The translations under genes were made by a program, and so were the position numbers. The notes under the pieces were generated by a model, which saw only the letters and a list, made by a program, of their open reading frames with translations, was not told the DNA's origin and ran no database searches. Positions 24,564-32,391 of a stretch of 35,812 nt of DNA are shown here, one piece after another. The DNA comes from Streptomyces blattellae (lineage in GTDB: Bacteria; Actinomycetota; Actinomycetes; Streptomycetales; Streptomycetaceae): positions 1 through 35,812 of the forward strand of contig NZ_WJBG01000135.1 in assembly GCF_009709555.1 (NCBI RefSeq). Reading direction: 5' to 3'. Position 1 is the stretch's first letter, and every line of letters starts with the position of its first letter.

Positions 24564-25251
24564 GGGTGCGGTGGTTCCTCGTCGGAAGAGAGCGGAGACA
24601 GGAGTCGCGGAGGCGAGGGGAACAACAGCCGAGTCCGACGGGCGGGGAAGCCGGTCCGATGACTCAGGGGCAGCCGGAGCGCGTGAGGCTCAACAGCAGG
24701 AACAGCGACAACAGCTACAGCGGGCGCGGGCAGCACAGAGGGACCCGGCGGTGCGGGTCGAGGTGAGTGCCAAGTGCGCGAGCATGCCCACAAGGACACC
24801 GGTTCACACCTTCACTGTCAACTCGGCGCCCGGCCCGTGGGACGGGGTTCACCCCATCCGGTCCATCTCCGTGGTGAAAGGTTTGTGCTCGGGGCGCCCG
24901 GGACACATGGCGCACAACCGGGCGCACAAACCTCGATGCGATCCCGTGATCGGACTGTGATCCGGATCGATTCGAGCATGTGTCGGAACGGGATCGCTAT
25001 TTCGGGCGTCCTTCTCCATGCAGGCTCTGCGCGGGGGTGGACACCCTCCGGGGCCTCATCTGCTTGTCAAGGTTTAGGACGATTTGAACACTTTCCGCTA
25101 GGCCTTGGTTCCGCAGAGTGAATAAGGGGCCCAATAGCAGATCCCGGCTTGACTCGCCCGGAGCAGCACACTTGTAATTTCACTCGTGTCGTTCAGCCGA
25201 CATCGGTAACGGCTACATCACGGGGACGCGAAAGACTGACGAGGGGCGCAC
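24564..25251. other. 688-bp gap between divergent cysteine dioxygenase and whiB genes
   Basis: No convincing gene is present; the frames across it have no family resemblance and poor start sites. The left 100 bases hold the cysteine dioxygenase leader, with a possible 15-codon leader peptide on the minus strand at 24664-24711. The right 300 bases become less GC-rich toward whiB, as expected of a regulated promoter region. whiB is known in S. coelicolor to have two promoters. Confidence 0.6.
25149..25178 (+). promoter_or_regulatory. whiB proximal promoter
   Basis: TTGACT (25149-25154) and TGTAAT (25173-25178) with an 18-base spacer form a good vegetative-type promoter. Transcription would start near 25185, leaving a leader of about 65 bases before the ATG. 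Confidence 0.65.
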
Positions 25252-25515
25252 ATGACCGAGCTGGTGCAGCAACTGCTGGTCGACGACGCGGACGAGGAAC
25301 TCGGCTGGCAGGAGCGCGCGCTGTGCGCCCAGACCGACCCCGAGTCCTTCTTCCCCGAGAAGGGCGGCTCCACCCGCGAGGCCAAGAAGGTCTGCCTCGC
25401 CTGTGAGGTCCGCTCCGAGTGCCTTGAGTATGCCCTCGCCAACGACGAGCGGTTCGGCATCTGGGGCGGCCTGTCCGAGCGTGAACGACGGCGGCTGAAG
25501 AAGGCCGCCGTCTGA
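25252..25515 (+). CDS. whiB: WhiB sporulation transcription factor
   Basis: Fe-S cluster transcription factor that works with WhiA to control sporulation septation of aerial hyphae. 87 residues, matching WhiB of Streptomyces in length and sequence. The four cluster-binding cysteines are C25, C48, C51 and C57 (C-x22-C-x2-C-x5-C). The GIWGG turn lies at 69-73, followed by the basic DNA-contacting tail ERRRLKK. ATG 25252 is preceded by GAGGGG. It is a single-gene unit with its own promoter and a hairpin after it. The neighbourhood (fbiA/B, manB/manC, LCP) is the same as that of mycobacterial whiB2. Confidence 0.97.
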   Translation: MTELVQQLLVDDADEELGWQERALCAQTDPESFFPEKGGSTREAKKVCLACEVRSECLEYALANDERFGIWGGLSERERRRLKKAAV

Positions 25516-25571
25516 CCGGACGGCAAGCATCCCTTTCGTACATTTGCGACGAACGGCCCGTTGCGGGTGGG

Positions 25572-25580
25572 TTATCCACA
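25572..25580. other. single DnaA-box match
   Basis: TTATCCACA, identical to the E. coli consensus DnaA box, lies between whiB and the large glycosyltransferase gene. It is a lone copy, so no replication origin is implied. Confidence 0.4.
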
Positions 25581-25583
25581 GGC

Positions 25584-25601
25584 GGCGGGCCGTCGCCCGC
25601 C
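25584..25601 (+). terminator. hairpin after whiB
   Basis: GGCGGGC (25584-25590), loop CGTC, GCCCGCC (25595-25601), about 70 bases after the whiB stop. There is no U-tract. Confidence 0.5.
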
Positions 25602-25661
25602 CGTCGCCCGACCACCGCCCCTCATCGAGGCGCTGACGCGCCGCCCCTATTGGACTGCCGA

Positions 25662-25667
25662 TAGTGT
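25662..25667 (+). promoter_or_regulatory. candidate -10 of the large glycosyltransferase gene
   Basis: TAGTGT, 42 bases before the GTG start, set in GATAGTGTG. The same nine bases occur at the LCP copy D promoter. No TTGACA-like -35 is present. Confidence 0.4.
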
Positions 25668-25709
25668 GGTCGCTCGTCCGAGACACCTCGCTGCCCCCAG
25701 GGGGCACAG

Positions 25710-28700
25710 GTGTCCACCGCAGTCCATCGAACCGGGGCCCGTACCTCGATGTCCGTGCACAGCCATACGGCAGCCCACCAAGGCGTAGCTGCCACGGCGG
25801 CGTTCGACCCGACCCGCCCGCCCGAGTTCCCGCGTCATGTAGTGACGGCGGTGCTCGTCTCCCATGACGGCGCCCGCTGGCTGCCGGACGCGCTCGCCGG
25901 GCTGCTCGGCCAGGAGCGCCCCGTTCAGTACGCCATGGCGGCCGACACCGGCAGCGCGGACCACTCGGCCCAGTTGCTCACCGACGCCCTCGGCGCCGAC
26001 CGCGTGCTGCACCTCGCCCGTCGCACCGGCTTCGGTCAGGCCGTCGAGGAGGCGGGCCGCACCGCCCCCGTCCTCACCCCGGACGAGCTGCCCTACCTGA
26101 AGCGCCCGAGCGGCTGGGACCCCGTCACGCGCACCTGGCGCGACGACGCGTACGACATGCCCGAACTCCCTTACGGGGAGCCCGTGCACTGGCTGTGGCT
26201 GCTGCACGACGACTGCGCTCCGGAACCGGACGCCCTGGCCCAGCTGCTGCGCGTCGTGGAGAACGAGCACGAGCTCGGCCGCGACGACATCGCCGTCGTA
26301 GGCCCCAAGCTCCGCGGCTGGTACGACCGCCGGCAACTGCTGGAGGTCGGCGTCACCATCGCCAACTCCGGCCGCCGCTGGACCGGACTGGACCGCCGTG
26401 AACAGGACCAGGGCCAGCACGACCACGTCCGGTCCGTGCTGTCGGTGTCCACCGCCGGGATGCTCGTGCGAAGCGATGTCTTCGAGCAGCTCGGCGGGTT
26501 CGACCGCCGACTGCCCCTGATGCGCGACGACGTCGACCTGTGCTGGCGTGCCCAGGCCGCCGGCCACCGCGTCCTCGTCGCCCCCGAGGCGGTCGTACGA
26601 CATGCCGAGGCGGCCTCCCGTGAGCGCCGCACCGTCGACTGCGTGGGCCGTACGTCGGCCTCCCCGCACAAGGTCGACAAGGCCGGCGCCGCGTACACGC
26701 TGCTGGTCAACACGCGGACGGCCGCACTGCCCTGGGTCCTGGTGCGGCTGGTGCTGGGCACCCTGCTGCGGACCGTCGCCTACCTCGTCGGCAAGGTGCC
26801 CGGGCAGGCCGTCGACGAGATCCGGGGTCTGCTGGGTGTGCTGCTGCGGCCCGAGCGGATCATCGCCGGACGGCGCAGGCGGGGCAGCTCGCAGATCGAG
26901 AAGGACGAGCTGCGAGCGCTGTTCCCCCCGCCCGGCGCGACCGTGCGGGCCACCTTCGAACAGGCCGCGGGCAGCTTCCTGCGCGACACCGACCCCGAGA
27001 CCTCCGCCGGTGCCGGGCGGCACGGCAGCGCGATCGAGTCCGGGCCCGGCGGGGACGACGCGGACTTCCTGGAGATAGAGCAGTTCGCGCGCCTGAAGCG
27101 CATCGCCCGCAACCCCGGCCCGATGCTGTTCCTGGTGCTGCTGTTCGTCTCGCTCGTCGCCTGCCGCCAACTGCTCGGCGGCGGCGCGCTGGCGGGTGGC
27201 GCCCTGCTGCCCGCCCCGGCTGACGCGAGCGAGCTGTGGTCGCGTTACCTGGACTCCTGGCATGCGGTGGGCGCGGGCGGCACAGGGTCCGCGCCGCCCT
27301 ATCTCGCCTTCGTCGCCCTGCTGGCCTCCGCGCTGTTCGGCTCCACCGGGTTCGCGGTCACGGTTCTGCTGGTCTGCTCGGTGCCGCTGGCCGGGTTCAC
27401 CGCGTACTTCGCCTCCCGCCCGCTCGTCGAGTCGCGGCTGCTGCGCGCCTGGGCGGCCGTCGTCTACGCCTTCCTGCCCGCCGCCACCGGTGCGCTCGCC
27501 GGCGGCCGCATCGGCACGGCCGTCCTCGCGATCCTGCTGCCGCTCCTCGCGCGCGCGGGCATCGCGGCCAGCGGACTGGCGAACACCTCAGGGGCGTCCG
27601 GCAGTTGGCGTGCCACCTGGGCGTACGCCCTGCTGCTGACCGTCACCACCGCGTTCACGCCGATCGTGTGGCCCATCGCGCTGGTCCTCGGCATCGGCGT
27701 GCCGGCCATGCGCCGCGCCGACATCACCGCCCACGGCCTGCGCCTCCTGGCCCAGCTCGGCACCCCCCTGCTGGTGCTCGCGCCCTGGTCGCTGACGCTG
27801 CTCCCGTCCGGCTTCTTCGCGGAAGCCGGTCTGGAGTACGCCGCCTCGTCCGCGTCCGCCACCGACCTGCTCGGCGCCAGCCCCGGCGGGCCGGGCACGG
27901 TCGACGGGCTGATGCTCATCGGCATCGTGCTGGCCGCGCTGGCCGCCCTGATGCGCTCCCACCGTCAGTTCGGGATCTGGACGGCCTGGGCCGTGGCCCT
28001 GGTGGGCCTCGTCTTCGCGGTCCTGTCCAACAGCTCCACCTGGGCCGGCCCGGCGACCCTCGTCTACGGCATCGCCCTCCTCGCCGCCGCCGCGCTCGGC
28101 GCCGACGGGGCACGCGCGCGTGTCGCCGAGCAGAGCTTCGGCTGGCGTCAGCCGGTGGCCGTGCTGATCGCCTTCGCCTCCGCCGCGGGCCCGCTGCTCG
28201 TCGCCGCCGGCTGGATGATCGGCGGCGCCGACGGGCCGTTGGAGCGGCGCGACCCGGTGCAGGTGCCCGCGTTCGTCGCCGAGGAGAGCAGCACCCGCGA
28301 CCAGGCCCGCACCCTCGTCCTCGACAGCGACTCCGCGGCCCACGTCGGCTACATGCTCGTCCGGGGTTCCGGGGCACGGATGGGTGACGGCGAACTGGCC
28401 GCGGCGGACGGCGAGAACGCCGCGCTCGACAAGGTCGTCGCCAACCTCGTCGCCGGCTCAGGCGCCGATCAGGCCGACCAGCTCGGGAAGTTCGCCGTGC
28501 GCTATGTCCTCGTCCACCAGGGGGCGCCGCGCGAGGTGACCCGTGTGCTGGATGCCACGCCGGGGCTGTCCCGGCTGAGCCAGCAGGACAGCGGGGCGCT
28601 GTGGCGGGTCGACCAGCAGGTCTCGCGGGCGGCGATAGTCTCCGAGGCGGGCTCCGCGGACGCGCGGTCCGTCGCCGCCGGGCCCGTGGAGATCCACACC

Positions 28701-29501
28701 ACGATCCAGGCCGGCGCGGAGGGAAGGATCCTGCGGCTCGCCGACACCGCCGACGAGGGCTGGACGGCCACCCTGGACGGCAGGCCGCTGACCCGCAAGA
28801 CGGTCGACGGATGGGCCCAGGGCTTCGAACTCCCCGCCTCCGGCGGGCAGCTGGACGTCACTTTCGAGACGCCGATCACCCACACCGCCTGGCTGTGGGC
28901 GCAGGGCTTCCTCGCCGTCGTCCTCGTCGTCATGGCCCTGCCCGGCCGTCGCCGGGACATCGACGACGACCTCCCGGAGGAGCCGGTGGCCGTCCCGGCC
29001 GAGGCCGTGTCCGGCGAGGGCCGCCGCGCCCGGCGCCTGCGCGCCCAGGTGGAGGCCGAAGAGGCGGACCAGACCGGGGAGTTCCCGCCTCCTGGGCAGG
29101 AGGAGTCCCCGGCAGCGATTCCGCAGCAGCCGTCGTACGGCGTGGGGATGCCCCCGGGCGAGGACGTTCCAGCCTGGGGAAGCGAGTCCGCCGACGCGAA
29201 CTACGCGGGCGTCCAGTACGGCGGCTATGACGGCGAGCAGTACCAGGGCGGCGCCCAGCAGCAGTACCCGGACGGGGCGTACGGCCGGCAGTACCCCGCG
29301 GACCCGTACCAGAACGGGCAGTACGACCCTTACGCGTACGGCGGTTCGTCCCAGCCGGGGTCCTACGACCAGCAGACGTACGCGCAGGCCACATACGAGC
29401 AGGGCCAGGACGGGACCTACCACCAGGGCTACGACGCGACGTACGACCCGGCGCAGCCGTACCCGAACGGCAGTGAGCGCCCCGACAGGAGTCAGCAGTG
29501 A
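25710..29501 (+). CDS. large multi-pass membrane glycosyltransferase, family 2
   Basis: 1263 residues from GTG 25710, with AGGGGG five bases upstream; ATG 25749 is a weaker alternative. A GT-A domain fills about residues 40-320: VTAVLVSHDGARWL, the metal/donor motif LLHDDCAPEP (D167, D168), VSTAGMLVRSDVFEQLGGFD and RDDVDLCWRAQAAGH. From about 470 a membrane domain has some 10 hydrophobic segments (for example PMLFLVLLFVSLVAC and WAYALLLTVTTAF). An extracytoplasmic beta-rich part leads to a last helix near 1070, and then a 170-residue Gln/Tyr/Gly-rich cytosolic tail. The two halves suggest sugar transfer coupled to membrane-embedded lipid-linked chemistry. The next gene overlaps it by four bases. 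The donor, acceptor and product are unknown. Confidence 0.88.
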   Translation: MSTAVHRTGARTSMSVHSHTAAHQGVAATAAFDPTRPPEFPRHVVTAVLVSHDGARWLPDALAGLLGQERPVQYAMAADTGSADHSAQLLTDALGADRVLHLARRTGFGQAVEEAGRTAPVLTPDELPYLKRPSGWDPVTRTWRDDAYDMPELPYGEPVHWLWLLHDDCAPEPDALAQLLRVVENEHELGRDDIAVVGPKLRGWYDRRQLLEVGVTIANSGRRWTGLDRREQDQGQHDHVRSVLSVSTAGMLVRSDVFEQLGGFDRRLPLMRDDVDLCWRAQAAGHRVLVAPEAVVRHAEAASRERRTVDCVGRTSASPHKVDKAGAAYTLLVNTRTAALPWVLVRLVLGTLLRTVAYLVGKVPGQAVDEIRGLLGVLLRPERIIAGRRRRGSSQIEKDELRALFPPPGATVRATFEQAAGSFLRDTDPETSAGAGRHGSAIESGPGGDDADFLEIEQFARLKRIARNPGPMLFLVLLFVSLVACRQLLGGGALAGGALLPAPADASELWSRYLDSWHAVGAGGTGSAPPYLAFVALLASALFGSTGFAVTVLLVCSVPLAGFTAYFASRPLVESRLLRAWAAVVYAFLPAATGALAGGRIGTAVLAILLPLLARAGIAASGLANTSGASGSWRATWAYALLLTVTTAFTPIVWPIALVLGIGVPAMRRADITAHGLRLLAQLGTPLLVLAPWSLTLLPSGFFAEAGLEYAASSASATDLLGASPGGPGTVDGLMLIGIVLAALAALMRSHRQFGIWTAWAVALVGLVFAVLSNSSTWAGPATLVYGIALLAAAALGADGARARVAEQSFGWRQPVAVLIAFASAAGPLLVAAGWMIGGADGPLERRDPVQVPAFVAEESSTRDQARTLVLDSDSAAHVGYMLVRGSGARMGDGELAAADGENAALDKVVANLVAGSGADQADQLGKFAVRYVLVHQGAPREVTRVLDATPGLSRLSQQDSGALWRVDQQVSRAAIVSEAGSADARSVAAGPVEIHTTIQAGAEGRILRLADTADEGWTATLDGRPLTRKTVDGWAQGFELPASGGQLDVTFETPITHTAWLWAQGFLAVVLVVMALPGRRRDIDDDLPEEPVAVPAEAVSGEGRRARRLRAQVEAEEADQTGEFPPPGQEESPAAIPQQPSYGVGMPPGEDVPAWGSESADANYAGVQYGGYDGEQYQGGAQQQYPDGAYGRQYPADPYQNGQYDPYAYGGSSQPGSYDQQTYAQATYEQGQDGTYHQGYDATYDPAQPYPNGSERPDRSQQ

Positions 29502-30985
29502 ACCGCACCACCCTGTCCCTGATCGCCGGCGCCACCGCCCTCGCCGCCATCACCGGACTCGCCGCGCTGACCGCGCCGGAGGCGACCGGCACGGACACCG
29601 TGAAGGCGGCGGCCGAACTGCCCGTGGAGCGCACGAGTCTGCTGTGCCCGGCGCCGAGCACATCGGACCTCGCCGAGACGTCGTACACGTCCTTCACGCC
29701 CGTCACGAAGGGCGCGGACGACGGCGGTTCGGCGGAACTGCAGTCCGCGGCAGAGGAGCAGGCCGGGGGCGAGGAGAACGGCGAGAAGGCCGACAAGCCC
29801 GTCCTGGAGCCGAAGGAACCCGGGACGCCGGTCACCGGGGATGTCTCCGGCGCCGACTCGCCGGCGCTGGTGGGCACGGCCGAGGGGAAGTTCGCGTCCG
29901 GGTGGACCGTGCAGGAGACCACGGAGGTCGACGCGGGTACCGGGCGGGGGCTGCAGGGAGTCAACTGCTCCGCGCCGGACACGGAGTTCTGGTTCCCCGG
30001 GGCCAGCACGGTGGCGGACCGTACCGACTATGTGCATCTGACCAATCCCGACGACTCCGCCGCGGTTGTCGACATCGAGCTGTACGGCAAGGACGGGTCC
30101 CTGGAGTCGAGCGCGGGGGAGGACATCACGGTTCAGCCGCACTCCACTGAGCCGGTGCTGCTGTCGACGCTCACCGAGGACCAGGAGACCGACGTCACCG
30201 TGCATGTGAATGTGCGCAGCGGACGGGTGGGCGCGGCCGTGCAGGCGCTGGACGACAAGCTCGGCGGCGACTGGCTGTCCGCGACCACGGATCCGGCGAG
30301 CAGCCTGGTCCTGCCCGGCATCCCGAAGGACGCCACGGAGGTGCGGCTGATCGCCTTCACGCCCGGTGACACAGACGCCGACCTCAGGGTGCGGCTGGCC
30401 TCTCCGTCCGGGCTGATCACACCGGCCGGGAACGAGACGATGCACGTGAAGGCGGGCATGACGACGGCGGTCGACCTGGGCGATGTCACGCGCGGGGAGG
30501 CGGGCTCGCTGGTGCTGACGCCGACCGACAGTTCCGTACCGGTCGTGGCCGCCGTACGGGTCGTACGGGGCAAGAGTGCCAAGCAGGAGACGGCGTTCAT
30601 CCCGGCGACGAACCCGGTCGGCACGCGCGCGACGGTGGCCGGCAACACGGAGAAGGGCTCCACGCTGGCTCTGACCGCACCCACCGGCACCGCGGAGGTC
30701 AAGGTCACCGCGTCCGCGGGCAGCGAGGGGGGAACGGCGGTGTCGAAGACGTACACGATCAAGTCCGGTACGACACAGGACGTTGAGGCGCCGGTGCCGA
30801 CCGGTCTGAAAGGCACGTACGCGCTGACGGTGGAGACGGTCTCGGGAGCGCCGGTGTACGGGTCCCGGACGCTGGCGAGGACGACGGACGGCGTTCCCGC
30901 CTTCACGGTCCAGACCCTGCCCGACGACCGGGGCATGGTGTCGGTGCCGGAGGCGGACGAGGACCTGGCGGTGCTGCAGGAGTAG
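29498..30985 (+). CDS. secreted DUF5719 family protein
   Basis: 495 residues from GTG 29498, which overlaps the preceding TGA by four bases (GTGA), so it is translationally coupled to the glycosyltransferase. GGAG lies a few bases upstream. A signal peptide or N-terminal anchor (TLSLIAGATALAAITGLAAL) opens it, then an acidic Glu/Gly/Lys-rich spacer and several beta-sandwich-like segments (for example YVHLTNPDDSAAVVDIELYG). There are only two cysteines, in LLCPAP and NCSAP, which could pair. No catalytic motif is recognisable. Coupling suggests that it assists or anchors to the glycosyltransferase outside the membrane, which is inference. Confidence 0.83.
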   Translation: MNRTTLSLIAGATALAAITGLAALTAPEATGTDTVKAAAELPVERTSLLCPAPSTSDLAETSYTSFTPVTKGADDGGSAELQSAAEEQAGGEENGEKADKPVLEPKEPGTPVTGDVSGADSPALVGTAEGKFASGWTVQETTEVDAGTGRGLQGVNCSAPDTEFWFPGASTVADRTDYVHLTNPDDSAAVVDIELYGKDGSLESSAGEDITVQPHSTEPVLLSTLTEDQETDVTVHVNVRSGRVGAAVQALDDKLGGDWLSATTDPASSLVLPGIPKDATEVRLIAFTPGDTDADLRVRLASPSGLITPAGNETMHVKAGMTTAVDLGDVTRGEAGSLVLTPTDSSVPVVAAVRVVRGKSAKQETAFIPATNPVGTRATVAGNTEKGSTLALTAPTGTAEVKVTASAGSEGGTAVSKTYTIKSGTTQDVEAPVPTGLKGTYALTVETVSGAPVYGSRTLARTTDGVPAFTVQTLPDDRGMVSVPEADEDLAVLQE

Positions 30986-31005
30986 GGCCGGCGGCCCCTT
31001 CCGGT

Positions 31006-31458
31006 TCAGTCCTCGCCGTACCGCGGATCCACCGTCTCCGGGGTCAGCCCGAGCAGTTCGGCGACCTGTTCCACGACGACCTCGTGGACCAGCGCGGCCC
31101 GCTCGTCGCGCCCCTTCGTGCGGATCTCCACCGGTCGCCGGTAGACGACCACCCGCGCCGGGCCCCCCTCGCGCGCGGGGATCGTGCCGCCGAGCGGGAC
31201 CGCCTCGTCGTTCCAGGCCTGCCCGGGGCCGTCGAGGCGTGGTACCTCAAGGACGAGGAAATCGATGTCGGCGAGCTGCGGCCACCGTCGTTCGAGGCGC
31301 TCCACGGAGTCCTGCACCAGGTCGGCGAACGCCTCGGCACGGCTTGCCGCCAGCGGCACCTGCGGCGGTGCGATCGGGCCGCGCATGCCCCGGCCGTGGC
31401 GATCACGACGGCGGGGGCCGGAGCCGGCGGCAGGAGGTGGTACGGGCTTGTCCATCAC
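31006..31458 (-). CDS. metallopeptidase family protein with degenerate zincin motif (Rv3259-like)
   Basis: 150 residues from GTG 31458; the next codon is ATG (31455) and could be used instead. The first 40 residues are basic and Pro-rich. The domain is the small actinobacterial zincin-like family: FADLVQDSVERLERRWPQL, DIDFLVLEVPRLDG and VVVYRRPVEIR. The motif helix is LVHEVVVEQVAELLG. The first His and Glu of HExxH remain, but the second His is Glu, so one zinc ligand is missing. It is convergent with the DUF5719 gene (20 bases) and divergent from DUF3499, the same position as Rv3259 beside Rv3258c. Activity is doubtful. Confidence 0.82.
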   Translation of the reverse strand: MMDKPVPPPAAGSGPRRRDRHGRGMRGPIAPPQVPLAASRAEAFADLVQDSVERLERRWPQLADIDFLVLEVPRLDGPGQAWNDEAVPLGGTIPAREGGPARVVVYRRPVEIRTKGRDERAALVHEVVVEQVAELLGLTPETVDPRYGED

Positions 31459-31786
31459 TGGTGAAGCGTAGTCCTCGCCCGAGCCGGGTGCTCCGTTCCC
31501 ACGCGGCGCCGGGCCGCCCGTACGGCATGTCGGCAGATGACCATTCCAGCCAAGGTTGGGCTCGATTCCGCATCTCTCCGAGAGAGTCGATCTCGGGGCA
31601 ATTGATGGGGTATGTGTCGAGTGGTGGCCGGATATGGGCTCGCCCTCATGTTCGGAAAGCGATGTCCATGCAGGTCAGAGCGGTGCGTTCAGAGAGGCTG
31701 GTGGTGCGTTTCACAACACGACACGGTGGAGTGACCTGGGGGAGAGTCGTCGCGGCCCGCTCAAGAGTGCGGTACCGTCCAACGTC
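31459..31786. other. 328-bp divergent promoter region
   Basis: It lies between the zincin gene and DUF3499, which point away from each other. A minus-strand TACGCT ends six bases before GTG 31458, and a plus-strand TACCGT (31773-31778) ends eight bases before GTG 31787. Both spacings suit leaderless transcripts. No gene is seen in the middle. Confidence 0.5.
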
Positions 31787-32164
31787 GTGAGCCCTGTACG
31801 TCGCTGTTCGCGAACCGCTTGCGGCCGACCCGCCGTTGCGACGCTGACGTACGTCTACGCCGACTCGACCGCGGTCCTCGGCCCGCTCGCCACCTACGCC
31901 GAACCCCACTGTTACGACCTGTGCGCCGAGCACTCCGAGCGCCTCACCGCACCCCGCGGCTGGGAGGTCGTACGACTTCTGGACGGCTCGGCTCCGGCCC
32001 GGCCCAGCGGCGACGATCTGGAAGCGCTTGCCAACGCCGTGCGCGAGGCGGCCCGGCCGCAGCAGCGTGCCGCGGAGGCCGGCGGCGGCGGTGGCCGTGG
32101 GGCCGACCCCATGGAGGTCGGCCGGCGGGGGCATCTGCGGGTGCTGCGCTCTCCGGACAGCTGA
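31787..32164 (+). CDS. DUF3499 family protein (Rv3258c-like), putative zinc ribbon
   Basis: 125 residues from GTG 31787. It is the conserved partner of whiB/manB in actinobacteria. The N-terminus has a CSRTAC pair and, 40 residues later, CYDLCAEH, giving four cysteines in two pairs as in a zinc ribbon. TLTYVYADSTAVLGPLA and LTAPRGWEVVRL are the conserved core. A Gly/Ala-rich linker and short basic tail finish it. No Shine-Dalgarno is visible and a -10-like TACCGT lies eight bases upstream, so it may be translated from a leaderless mRNA. Function is unknown. Confidence 0.87.
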   Translation: MSPVRRCSRTACGRPAVATLTYVYADSTAVLGPLATYAEPHCYDLCAEHSERLTAPRGWEVVRLLDGSAPARPSGDDLEALANAVREAARPQQRAAEAGGGGGRGADPMEVGRRGHLRVLRSPDS

Positions 32165-32203
32165 CGCCGACCGGCGCGGTCGGCTTCGACCGGTTTTCGC
32201 GTG

Positions 32204-32292
32204 GTGCGTTTCCGTGCCGGTCCCGTGCCTGCCCCGTGTGCGTCCTCTGTGCGTTCCTTGAGCGTTCTTTGTGCGTTCTTTGTGCGTTTCGG
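32204..32292 (+). promoter_or_regulatory. 11-bp tandem repeat array before the lactate permease gene
   Basis: Five perfect-phase 11-bp units lie at 32238-32292: GTGCGTCCTCT, GTGCGTTCCTT, GAGCGTTCTTT, GTGCGTTCTTT, GTGCGTTTCGG. Weaker GTGC units at 32204, 32214 and 32225 continue the phase upstream. One helical turn per unit would place all copies on one face of the DNA, as in repeated operator sites. It ends 100 bases before the GTG of the permease gene. A TTGACG at 32310-32315 could be a -35 box after it. Confidence 0.65.
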
Positions 32293-32391
32293 TGAGCGGC
32301 GTACGCCCATTGACGCGATGTTGTTGCGGACACGACCATTCCCGGAGCCCGTGAGAAATCGCTTTCGCATGGCGGAATCCGGGAGGCGCCC

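Noticed and set aside
24774..25121. Plus-strand frame of 115 codons upstream of whiB
   Set aside because: No ribosome binding site or family resemblance; it lies in the known regulatory region of whiB.
31455..31649. A 64-codon minus-strand frame upstream of the zincin gene
   Set aside because: It overlaps the zincin start, has no ribosome binding site, and its residues look random.
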